DNA of 64,000 nt from Streptomyces sp. TSRI0107 (GTDB taxonomy: Bacteria; Actinomycetota; Actinomycetes; Streptomycetales; Streptomycetaceae). Positions 52,721 to 60,164 of the stretch are shown here, piece after piece. Below the pieces are notes generated by a model, which saw only the letters and a program-made list of their open reading frames with translations, made no database searches and had not been told where the DNA came from. The position numbers were made by a program, and so were the translations under genes. The first letter of the stretch is position 1; each line of letters opens with the position of its first letter. The stretch spans positions 186,001-250,000 of the forward strand of contig NZ_LIVZ01000013.1 of the NCBI RefSeq assembly GCF_001905845.1. Reading direction: 5' to 3'.

Positions 52721-53905
52721 ATGCCCCAGCCCTCGCCGGCACGGCGCGGCACCCGTCCCCGCAACCGGCGCGAGCTGATCCTCGCCGCCGCGGCCGACCT
52801 CTTCGTCAAGCAGGGATACTCGAAGATCGCCATGGCGGATCTCGCAGGCGCGGTCGGCATCACCCCCTCGGCGCTGTACAGGCACTTCAAGGGCAAGCAG
52901 GAGATTCTCGCCACGGTCCTGGCGGCCGGGCTGGAGCCGGTCCAGACCCTCATGAACGCACTGGACCCGGCCGATCCGGCCGCCATGGCCGACCTGGCGA
53001 GCTGCGCACTCGACACCCGTTCCCTGAGCCTGATGTGGCAGCGCGAGGCACGCAACCTCGCTCCCGAGGCGTACCAGCCGCTCAGAGACGACATCCGCAC
53101 CATCGGGCGGCAACTCACCGGCTTCGTCCACGAGGCCAGGCCCGGCCTGGCCGACGCCGACGCCGACCTGATCGCCTGGTCGGTCATCGCCGTGCTCACC
53201 AGCCCGTCCTTCCACCGCCTCGACCTACCGCGCCCGGCCTACGAGCAGTTGCTCGCCGAGCTCGCCGGTGCCGTCCTGGCCACCGACCTGCCCGTCACGC
53301 TCGCCTCCCCACCCTCCACGTCCAGCCCCGCGGGCCTCACCCCGGCCTCACGCCGCGAAGAACTGCTCGCCGAAGCCGTGCGCATGTTCGCCACGCACGG
53401 CTACGCCGAAGTCGGCATCGAAGACATCGGCAACGCCGTCGGCATCGCCGGCCCCAGCGTCTACAACCACTGGCCCACCAAGCTCGACCTGCTCATCGCC
53501 GCGCTGCGCCGGGGAGCCGCGACGCTCGCGATGGACGCCGCCTCCACCTACCGGCAGGCGACCGGTCCCGCCGACGCCCTGCGTCGGCTGCTGCGCTCCT
53601 ACGTCGCGCTCAGCCACACACATCCCGAGATATTCGGTCTGCTGATCACCGATCTCGACCACCTGCCCGACACCGAGCTGCACGCCATCAAACAGGCACA
53701 GCACGAGTACGTCAGCGAGTGGGTCCACGTGCTGCGCCTCGACCAGCCGCACCTGGATCCGGTCGCTGCGCGCATCCGCGTGCACGCCGTGCTCGGTCTC
53801 GCCCACGACACCGCGCGCACCTCCCACCTGCAACGCAACCCGGCCGTGCCCGCAGCCGTCGAAGCCATCGGCGCCCGCCTGCTCGGCCTGCCGGCCGTCC
53901 GCTGA
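52721..53905 (+). CDS. Tandem TetR regulator with two DNA-binding domains
   Basis: 394 residues from ATG 52721, with GAGGAGG upstream, 19 bases after the dehydrogenase stop. It has two TetR helix-turn-helix domains. The first, residues 17-62, reads LILAAAADLFVKQGYSKIAM and ITPSALYRHFKGKQEIL. The second, residues 211-255, reads EELLAEAVRMFATHGYAEVG and IAGPSVYNHWPTKLDLL. Each is followed by its own ligand-type helical domain. The chain is therefore a fused dimer, unlike normal TetR proteins of about 200 residues. A close relative lies at 57286. It probably represses the surrounding catabolic operons through GTTAATNNNNATTAGCC sites. Confidence 0.88.
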   Translation: MPQPSPARRGTRPRNRRELILAAAADLFVKQGYSKIAMADLAGAVGITPSALYRHFKGKQEILATVLAAGLEPVQTLMNALDPADPAAMADLASCALDTRSLSLMWQREARNLAPEAYQPLRDDIRTIGRQLTGFVHEARPGLADADADLIAWSVIAVLTSPSFHRLDLPRPAYEQLLAELAGAVLATDLPVTLASPPSTSSPAGLTPASRREELLAEAVRMFATHGYAEVGIEDIGNAVGIAGPSVYNHWPTKLDLLIAALRRGAATLAMDAASTYRQATGPADALRRLLRSYVALSHTHPEIFGLLITDLDHLPDTELHAIKQAQHEYVSEWVHVLRLDQPHLDPVAARIRVHAVLGLAHDTARTSHLQRNPAVPAAVEAIGARLLGLPAVR

Positions 53906-54326
53906 CCGCGTACTGGTCCGATTGGCTCCGACAAGACTTCCGGCGTGACCACCGCTCGGCCTCGTAAGGGCTACGACCAATTCACTTAGCGAGGTCGTCT
54001 CCGCTTGACATGCCGAAAAGATGTCGTGAAACTCTGATCTCGGAGGCTAACGGTGATTCGCAAACCGCGGCCTCCCGAGGTCGGCGGGCAGCGCCGGCAT
54101 GAGCCCCCCGATACCCGCCCAGCCCCCGCCAGCCTGCTGTGGCTGTGCTCGGCGGAACCAGCGGAACCGGCCCAAAACCGGGGCCACGCTCTTACCAAGC
54201 CCCCACGCATGCACGGCAACTACGTCGACAGGCCGCTGCACACCCACCGGCTCTACCCGAACCGGCCGAGAGTCCCGAGGCAATGCGGTACTGGCGTACC
54301 GCTCGAAGTACCGCTTGGAGTCTGCG
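53906..54326. other. Intergenic region before the second dehydrogenase operon
   Basis: About 420 bases. It holds TTGACA at 54005-54010 and a weak copy of the operator motif at 54045-54061. The open frame running into the dehydrogenase has no coding character before 54327. Confidence 0.4.
54045..54061 (-). promoter_or_regulatory. Weak copy of the operator motif
   Basis: On the minus strand GCGAATCACCGTTAGCC matches GTTAATNNNNATTAGCC in AAT and TTAGCC, with two changes in the first half and one in the second. It lies just downstream of a TTGACA box, so it is positioned to repress the dehydrogenase-SDR operon. Confidence 0.4.
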
Positions 54327-55484
54327 ATGCCCGTTGACCGCCTTCTGCCCACCTCGGAGGCCGAGGACCTGATCATGCTGACCAGGGAACTCGCCGACAA
54401 GGAGCTCGCGCCCAGGGCGGACGATCACGAGAAGGGCGAGATCTATCCGGAAGGCCTCTTCGCCACCCTCGGCCGAGCCGGACTGCTGGGACTTCCGTAC
54501 CCCGAGGCGTTCGGCGGCGGCGACCAGCCCTATGAGGTCTACCTCCAGGTCCTGGAAGAGCTCGCCGCCCGGTGGGCGGCCGTCGCCGTGGCCACCAGCG
54601 TGCACACCCTCGCCTGCCACCCGCTCAACGCCTTCGGCACCGACGCGCAGAAGGAGCGCTGGCTGCCGGCCATGCTCGCCGGCGAGGCCATCGGCGGCTA
54701 CAGCCTCTCCGAGCCCCAAGCCGGTTCCGACGCCGCCGCGCTGACGTGCAAGGCGGAGCCGGTCACGGGCGCGGGCGGCGAACTGACCGGCTACCGGATC
54801 ACCGGCAACAAGGCCTGGATCACGCACGGCGGGAAGGCCGACTTCTACAGCCTGTTCACCCGCACCGCGCCGGGCAGCCGCGGCATCTCCTGCTTCCTGG
54901 TGCCGGGTGCGGTGGAAGGCCTCAGCTTCGGCAAACCGGAGGAGAAGATGGGACTGCAGGCAGTCCCGACCACCTCGGCCATGTGGGACGGTGCCGTCAT
55001 CGACGCGGACCGCCTGATCGGCACGGAGGGGCAGGGCCTGCAGATCGCGTTCAGCGCGCTCGACAGCGGCCGCCTCGGCATCGCGGCCTGCGCCACCGGG
55101 CTCGCCCAGGCCGCGCTGGACGTGGCCGTCGGCTACGCCAACGAGCGAACCGCCTTCGGCCGGAGAATCGTCGACCACCAGGGCCTCGGCTTCCTCCTGG
55201 CGGACATGGCCGCCGCCGTCGACTCGGCCCGCGCGACCTACCTCGACGCCGCCCGCCGCCGCGACCTCGGCCGGCCCTTCGGCCGCCAGGCGAGCGTCGC
55301 GAAGCTGATCGCGACGGACGCCGCGATGAAGGTCACCACCGACGCGGTCCAGGTGCTCGGCGGCTACGGGTACACCCGTGACTTCCCGGTCGAGCGCTAC
55401 ATGCGTGAGGCGAAGATCATGCAGATCTTCGAGGGGACCAACCAGATCCAGCGGCTCGTGATCAGCCGCGAGCTGGCCCAGTGA
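54327..55484 (+). CDS. Acyl-CoA dehydrogenase
   Basis: 385 residues from ATG 54327, with TGGAG seven bases upstream. Motifs are IGGYSLSEPQAGSDAAALTC, ITGNKAWITHGGKADFYSLF, MGLQAVPTTSAMWDGAVIDA and VQVLGGYGYTRDFPVERYMR. It ends IMQIFEGTNQIQRLVISREL, where the glutamate of FEGTNQ is the usual catalytic base. It differs from the dehydrogenase at 51556, so the two probably act on different intermediates. It starts a second operon with the SDR at 55524, 39 bases later. Confidence 0.88.
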   Translation: MPVDRLLPTSEAEDLIMLTRELADKELAPRADDHEKGEIYPEGLFATLGRAGLLGLPYPEAFGGGDQPYEVYLQVLEELAARWAAVAVATSVHTLACHPLNAFGTDAQKERWLPAMLAGEAIGGYSLSEPQAGSDAAALTCKAEPVTGAGGELTGYRITGNKAWITHGGKADFYSLFTRTAPGSRGISCFLVPGAVEGLSFGKPEEKMGLQAVPTTSAMWDGAVIDADRLIGTEGQGLQIAFSALDSGRLGIAACATGLAQAALDVAVGYANERTAFGRRIVDHQGLGFLLADMAAAVDSARATYLDAARRRDLGRPFGRQASVAKLIATDAAMKVTTDAVQVLGGYGYTRDFPVERYMREAKIMQIFEGTNQIQRLVISRELAQ

Positions 55485-55523
55485 CCACAGACTGATCGAC
55501 AGTTCCCAACCACGAGGAGCTCC

Positions 55524-56285
55524 ATGGACATCGCCGGATCCGCCGCACTGGTCACCGGTGCCGCGTCAGGACTGGGTGCGGCGACGGCGTCCGCGCTGGC
55601 CGCGCGCGGCGCGACTGTCTACGGCCTGGACCTGGACAAGGCCGTGGCCGCTGCCGGTCCGCAGCCCGACGGCGTCACCCTGATCGCCGCGGACGTCACC
55701 GAGGAAGTGCCGGTCCGCGACGCGCTCGCCCGCGTCCACGACGACGGCGCGCGGCTGCGGCTCGCGGTCAACTGCGCCGGGATCGCCCCCTCCGCCCGCG
55801 TCCTCGGCCGTGGCGGCCCGCACGATCTGGACCTCTTCCACACCGTGCTCAAGGTCAACCTGCTGGGTGCCTTCAACGTGATGCGGCTCGCCGCCGAGGC
55901 GATCGCCCGGCAGGAGCCGGACGCCGACGGCCAGCGCGGACTGATCGTCAACACCGCGTCCATAGCCGCGTTCGAGGCTCAAACGGGCCAGACCGCCTAC
56001 GCCGCCTCCAAGGCCGGCGTGGCAGGCATGACCATCACCGCCGCCCGCGACCTGGCCCAGCACGGCATCCGCGTGGTGACCATCGCACCCGGCATCGTGG
56101 ACACCCCGATGATGGCCGGCTTCAGCGCCGAGGTCCGCGCCGGCCTCGGCGCGAGCGTGCCCTTTCCGCAGCGCCTGGGCCGCCCGGACGAGTTCGCCCG
56201 CCTGGTCACCATGGTGGCCGAGCACGACTACCTCAACGGCGAGACGATCCGGATGGACGGCGCCTTGCGCATGAGGAGCCGGTAG
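55524..56285 (+). CDS. SDR, HSD10-type hydroxyacyl-CoA dehydrogenase
   Basis: 253 residues from ATG 55524, with GAGGAG upstream. Motifs are ALVTGAASGLGAATASALAA for NAD, RLAVNCAGIAPSARVLGRGG, LIVNTASIAAFEAQTGQTAY with serine, and YAASKAGVAGMTITAARDLA with Tyr and Lys, then VVTIAPGIVDTPMMAGF. The pattern CAGIAPSARVLG...HDLDLFHTVLKVNLLGAFNV closely follows type-2 3-hydroxyacyl-CoA dehydrogenases (HSD10). It oxidises a hydroxyacyl-CoA, supporting a beta-oxidation-like route. Confidence 0.85.
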   Translation: MDIAGSAALVTGAASGLGAATASALAARGATVYGLDLDKAVAAAGPQPDGVTLIAADVTEEVPVRDALARVHDDGARLRLAVNCAGIAPSARVLGRGGPHDLDLFHTVLKVNLLGAFNVMRLAAEAIARQEPDADGQRGLIVNTASIAAFEAQTGQTAYAASKAGVAGMTITAARDLAQHGIRVVTIAPGIVDTPMMAGFSAEVRAGLGASVPFPQRLGRPDEFARLVTMVAEHDYLNGETIRMDGALRMRSR

Positions 56286-56340
56286 GGGCCGAGCACGGCT
56301 CCCCCCTGGCACAGCGAGCAGGTTTTCGCTGAAGCGGTCT

Positions 56341-56375
56341 GAGACCGTCCATGACCTGAGAAGAGACCGTCGATG
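56341..56375. repeat. 22-bp-spaced direct repeat covering the response-regulator start
   Basis: GAGACCGTCCATG (56341-56353) and GAGACCGTCGATG (56363-56375) differ at one base and repeat every 22 bases, about two helical turns. The second copy contains the ATG of the response regulator, so binding there could give autoregulation. Confidence 0.55.
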
Positions 56376-57170
56376 CACGACCCGACACCCAACCCCCTCG
56401 ACGACCTCCCGCATGCGACACCGCCCGCACCCCTGCGCGTCGTCGTGGCGGACGACAACCCGGTCGTCCGCGCCGGGCTGGGGGCCCTGCTCGCCGACCG
56501 GGCGGACATCACGGTCGTCGCGGAGGGCGTGGACGGCCGCTCCGCCTGGGAGGCCACCCGCGAACACCGCCCCGACGTGGTCCTGCTCGACATCCGCATG
56601 CCCGGCATGGACGGCATCTCCGCACTTCCCTACCTGGTACCGCTGGCCCCGGTCCTGATGCTCACCTACAGCCACGAGCCCGAAACGGTCCAAGAGGCCC
56701 TGCACCGCGGCGCGCGCGGCTACTTGGTCTACGGCGAGTTCACCACCGACCAGCTGGTGACGGCGATTCGGGACACCAAGGGGAGCAAGGCCCACCTCAC
56801 GCCGACGGCGGCAGGGGCACTGCTGGCCCAGCTGCGCCGGGGTCGGGCCCAAGGCTTCGAGCAGGACCGGGGGCAGGCGCCGGGACCGGCGACGGGCCCA
56901 CGACCAGGAGGACCGCACGATTCGAGAATCCGCCACCAGGCCGTCGACAGATGGAGATTCGAACTCAGCAGGAGGGAGGCCGAGATCATGGACCTCATCG
57001 CGTCCGGCATGACCAATCAGCAGATCGCCGCCACCTGCTTCATAGCGGAGAAAACCGTCAAGAACCACATCAACCACATCTTCGCCAAACTGCACAGCAC
57101 CAGACGGTCCGAGGCCGTCGCGAAGTGGCTGGGCATGGCCCCCGACCCGGCGTCACGATGGCCGAGGTGA
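56373..57170 (+). CDS. NarL/LuxR-type response regulator without the receiver lysine
   Basis: 265 residues from ATG 56373. The receiver has the acidic pair Asp27-Asp28 (RVVVADDNPVVRAGLGALLA) and phospho-acceptor Asp73 (DVVLLDIRMPGMDG). The conserved lysine near beta-5 is replaced: the sequence is GYLVYGEFTTDQLVTAI where GYLxK is usual. A long Gly-Pro-rich linker leads to a LuxR helix-turn-helix (FELSRREAEIMDLIASGMTN, EKTVKNHINHIFAKLHSTRR). No sensor kinase is adjacent. It may be phosphorylation-independent or use a distant kinase. A direct repeat covers its start codon. Confidence 0.8.
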   Translation: MHDPTPNPLDDLPHATPPAPLRVVVADDNPVVRAGLGALLADRADITVVAEGVDGRSAWEATREHRPDVVLLDIRMPGMDGISALPYLVPLAPVLMLTYSHEPETVQEALHRGARGYLVYGEFTTDQLVTAIRDTKGSKAHLTPTAAGALLAQLRRGRAQGFEQDRGQAPGPATGPRPGGPHDSRIRHQAVDRWRFELSRREAEIMDLIASGMTNQQIAATCFIAEKTVKNHINHIFAKLHSTRRSEAVAKWLGMAPDPASRWPR

Positions 57171-57261
57171 CCCGAGACGGCACTCGCGGAGAGGAAGGAT
57201 CCGCGATGAACGGCGACGTCAGCCCTGCCGGCCCGGCTTCACCCCGGCCCGCCGACGTCGT

Positions 57262-57278
57262 GTTAATCAGGAGTAGCC
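57262..57278 (+). promoter_or_regulatory. TetR-type operator before the second tandem-TetR gene
   Basis: GTTAATCAGGAGTAGCC matches the consensus GTTAATNNNNATTAGCC with one change. It ends eight bases before the GTG at 57286 and overlaps a TAGCCT hexamer, so it should mediate autoregulation. Confidence 0.6.
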
Positions 57279-57285
57279 TACGCGG

Positions 57286-58452
57286 GTGAGTACACGTCCG
57301 GCCAAGCGGCCCGCCAACCGTAAAGCCGAGATCCTGCGCGTCGCCGCGGCGCAGTTCCAGGAGCGGGGATTTCACGCGGTGGCGCTCGGCGACATCGCGG
57401 GTGCGGTGGGGATCTCGGCGCCCGCACTCTACCGGCACTTCCGAGGCAAGCACGACCTCCTGGCGGCTGCGGTGGCCGACGGATTCGCCGTGATGGACGC
57501 GGCCGTCCGGGACGCCGAGTCGCTCGACGCGGCAGTGCGAGCGATGGCCGAGCTGTCCGTCGAGCGGCGGGAGTTGGGGGTTCTGTGGCAGCGGGAGGTA
57601 CGGCACCTCCCGGAGCCTGTTCGTGCCGAGATGCTGCAGCGGTTCAGAGGCCTGGCCGTACGGCTGCAGGGGTTGATCTCGGACCGCCGCGGCGACCTCG
57701 ACGCCTCGGACGTGAGCCTGCTGAACTGGGCGATGCTTGCCGTGCTCGGCAGCCCGTCGCACTCCAGGGCCGGTGTGAGTGACGGCCGGCTCGTCGAGCT
57801 CTTGGAGGGCGCCGCGCGGACGCTGCTCGCGGCACGCCTGCCCGCGCACTGCGGCGATCCGGGCGGGCGGGGTGCGGCGGCCCTGGGTGTTGCTTCCGCG
57901 TCTCGCCGGGAGTCGCTGGTGGCCGCGGCGACCCGGCTCTTCGGGCGGCAGGGGTTTCACGAGGTCGGACTGGGAGAGATCGGCGCCGCGGCCGGGATCG
58001 CCGGGCCGAGCGTGTACAAGCACTTCGCGAGCAAGAGCGATCTGCTGTACGCCGCGCTCAACCGGGGCGCCCAGGCGCTGCAACTGGCCCTGGCCGAGGC
58101 CCGGACGTCCTCCGACACACCGGAGGAGGCCCTGACTTCGTTGCTGCGCGCCTATGTGGGCTTGGTACAGACCCACAAGGACCTCTTCATGGCGCTGGTG
58201 ACCGAGGTGATCCACCTCCCGGACGAGCAGCGGCACGACGTGCGCCGAACGCAGCATGACCACGTCATGGAGTGGGTGCGACTGCTGCGGGCCTGTCGTC
58301 CCGAACTTTCCCAGGCCGAGGCCCAGGTGCTGGTCCACGCCGTCCTGGCCATGGTCAACGATGTCCAGCGCACGAGGCACCTGCGGAGCCGGCCGCGGCT
58401 CGCGGACGAGTTGTTCGAGCTGGGCCGAGCGGTACTGCTCCCCGCACGTTAA
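57286..58452 (+). CDS. Tandem TetR regulator with two DNA-binding domains
   Basis: 388 residues from GTG 57286. The first helix-turn-helix (about 14-60) reads EILRVAAAQFQERGFHAVAL and ISAPALYRHFRGKHDLL. The second (about 207-255) reads SLVAAATRLFGRQGFHEVGL and IAGPSVYKHFASKSDLL. It shares architecture and many positions with the protein at 52721 (LWQREVRHL versus LWQREARNL, AMLAVLGSPSH versus SVIAVLTSPSF), so they are paralogues. An operator copy lies directly upstream and another before the carboxylesterase that follows. Confidence 0.88.
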   Translation: MSTRPAKRPANRKAEILRVAAAQFQERGFHAVALGDIAGAVGISAPALYRHFRGKHDLLAAAVADGFAVMDAAVRDAESLDAAVRAMAELSVERRELGVLWQREVRHLPEPVRAEMLQRFRGLAVRLQGLISDRRGDLDASDVSLLNWAMLAVLGSPSHSRAGVSDGRLVELLEGAARTLLAARLPAHCGDPGGRGAAALGVASASRRESLVAAATRLFGRQGFHEVGLGEIGAAAGIAGPSVYKHFASKSDLLYAALNRGAQALQLALAEARTSSDTPEEALTSLLRAYVGLVQTHKDLFMALVTEVIHLPDEQRHDVRRTQHDHVMEWVRLLRACRPELSQAEAQVLVHAVLAMVNDVQRTRHLRSRPRLADELFELGRAVLLPAR

Positions 58453-58475
58453 CCGGCATTGCCGTCGCACAGTCC

Positions 58476-58520
58476 TTGACAGTACTGCCGTGCACCCCCG
58501 TAAGTTAATGGCCATTAGCC
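58476..58520 (+). promoter_or_regulatory. Promoter and TetR-type operator of the carboxylesterase gene
   Basis: TTGACA (58476-58481), a 19-base spacer and TAAGTT (58501-58506) form a promoter. GTTAATGGCCATTAGCC (58504-58520) overlaps the -10. The arrangement duplicates that of the acyl-CoA synthetase gene on the other strand (45768-45724). Confidence 0.7.
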
Positions 58521-58548
58521 AATTGGTCATGCTTTAGGAGAGCAGTAC

Positions 58549-60030
58549 ATGCACGTTGAGACACGTCTTCGGGCCGGCAGAGTCCGGGGGCTGGCCAAGG
58601 ACGGTCACGCGGTCTTCCGCGGCATCCCGTACGCGCAGCCTCCCGTCGGCCCGCTGCGTTTCGAGGTTCCGCAGCCCGCACTTCCGTGGGACGGCGTCAG
58701 GGACGCGACCGTCCCCGGGCCCGGATGCCGGCAACCCACCGCACCGGCTGACTCCCTGGCCCGCCACTACGGCCCGGCCACCACGGGCGGTGACTGTCTG
58801 ACGCTCGACGTCTGGACCCCCGACCCGAGTGGCGCGGTGACCGGTCTGCCGGTGATGGTGTGGATACACGGCGGCGGGTACGCGACCGGCGCCGGATCCG
58901 CTCCGATCCACGAGGGCTCCTCGTACGCCCGCGACGGCGTGGTCTATGTGGCGATCAACTACCGCCTCAACGTGGAGGGTTTCCTTCCGGTCGCCGACCG
59001 TCCGACCAACCTGGGACTGCGTGATCAGGTGGCCGCCTTGGTCTGGGTGCGCGAGAACATCGCCGCGTTCGGCGGCGACCCGGACAACGTCACGGTGTTC
59101 GGCCAGTCCGCCGGCGCTGTCAGCGTGATGAACCTGCTCGCGATGCCCTCCGCGCGGGGCCTGTTCCGGCGGGCCATCGCGCAGAGCGGCTGCTCGATGG
59201 CGGCCGTGCCGCTCGCCCGGGCCCGCCAGGCGACCGACCGTCTGGCCCAGCTCCTGGGGGTGCCGGCGACGGTGGACGGATTCGCCGGTGTCGATCCCGT
59301 CACGACACAGGCAGCGGTGATGCGGTTCCTCTTCGAGTTCAACGACGTGGACAAGTGGGGTGCCGAGTCGTTCCTGGTCAGCCCCTACCGGGCGGTGATC
59401 GACGGGGACTCCCTGCCGCAGGACGTACCGACCTCGCTGGCCGCGGGCGCATCCGCCGACGTCGAGCTGATGGCCGGCACCACGCGGGACGAGACCACGG
59501 GCTTCCTGGCGATACTCGGCCGACTCCACCTCGACGAGCGCTTCGCCGGGCAGGCCCTGGACGCCTTCGGTCTGACCCATGACGATCTCGACGTCTACCG
59601 CAAGGCATCCCGCCCCGACGCAGACCTGCCCGAGCTGATCCAGGCGGCCTGGACCGACTACGCCTTCCGCATCCCGACGCTGCGCCTTCTGGAAGCCCAC
59701 CAGGGGCAGCACCACGCCTACGAGTTCCACTGGCAGAGCCCCGCACTGCCGGCCGGCTGGGGCGCCGACCACGCGCTGGAAGTGCCCTTCGTGCACGACA
59801 ATCTGGCGAAGTTCCCCAGGGAGTCGGGCCTGCTCGGCGAAGACCCGCCGCAGCACCTGGCCACGGCCATGCACAAGGCGTGGATCTCCTTCGCCCACGG
59901 CCGCGGCCCCGGATGGGAGCCCTACGACACGAAGGACCGCGTGACCATGCGCTTCGATGCCGAGAACAGCGGCCCGGTGCCGGATCTGGCCGGTGCGGAG
60001 CGGCAGCTGTGGCAGGGCAAGAGGTCCTGA
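58549..60030 (+). CDS. Type-B carboxylesterase
   Basis: 493 residues from ATG 58549, with AGGAGAGCAG upstream. Motifs are VFRGIPYAQPPVGPLRFEVP, MVWIHGGGYATGAG with the oxyanion loop at His107-Gly110, VTVFGQSAGAVSVMNLLAMP with nucleophile Ser187, and WGADHALEVPFVHDNLAKFP with His408. GTTRDETTGFLAIL probably holds the acidic member. No signal peptide is visible, so it is intracellular. Under the same operator motif as the acyl-CoA genes, it probably releases the acid that the synthetase at 44007 activates. Confidence 0.9.
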   Translation: MHVETRLRAGRVRGLAKDGHAVFRGIPYAQPPVGPLRFEVPQPALPWDGVRDATVPGPGCRQPTAPADSLARHYGPATTGGDCLTLDVWTPDPSGAVTGLPVMVWIHGGGYATGAGSAPIHEGSSYARDGVVYVAINYRLNVEGFLPVADRPTNLGLRDQVAALVWVRENIAAFGGDPDNVTVFGQSAGAVSVMNLLAMPSARGLFRRAIAQSGCSMAAVPLARARQATDRLAQLLGVPATVDGFAGVDPVTTQAAVMRFLFEFNDVDKWGAESFLVSPYRAVIDGDSLPQDVPTSLAAGASADVELMAGTTRDETTGFLAILGRLHLDERFAGQALDAFGLTHDDLDVYRKASRPDADLPELIQAAWTDYAFRIPTLRLLEAHQGQHHAYEFHWQSPALPAGWGADHALEVPFVHDNLAKFPRESGLLGEDPPQHLATAMHKAWISFAHGRGPGWEPYDTKDRVTMRFDAENSGPVPDLAGAERQLWQGKRS

Positions 60031-60164
60031 CCGGGCCACCGCCCTCGGAGCGGCAGTCGCCCTGATCGCTGGTTTTCGGACGACTCCAGCCGAATCCTCC
60101 TGGCACGCGAAACGGCCCGCCACACTCGACAGGTGCCGCATCGCATGGTTCGAGGGGAGACGAG

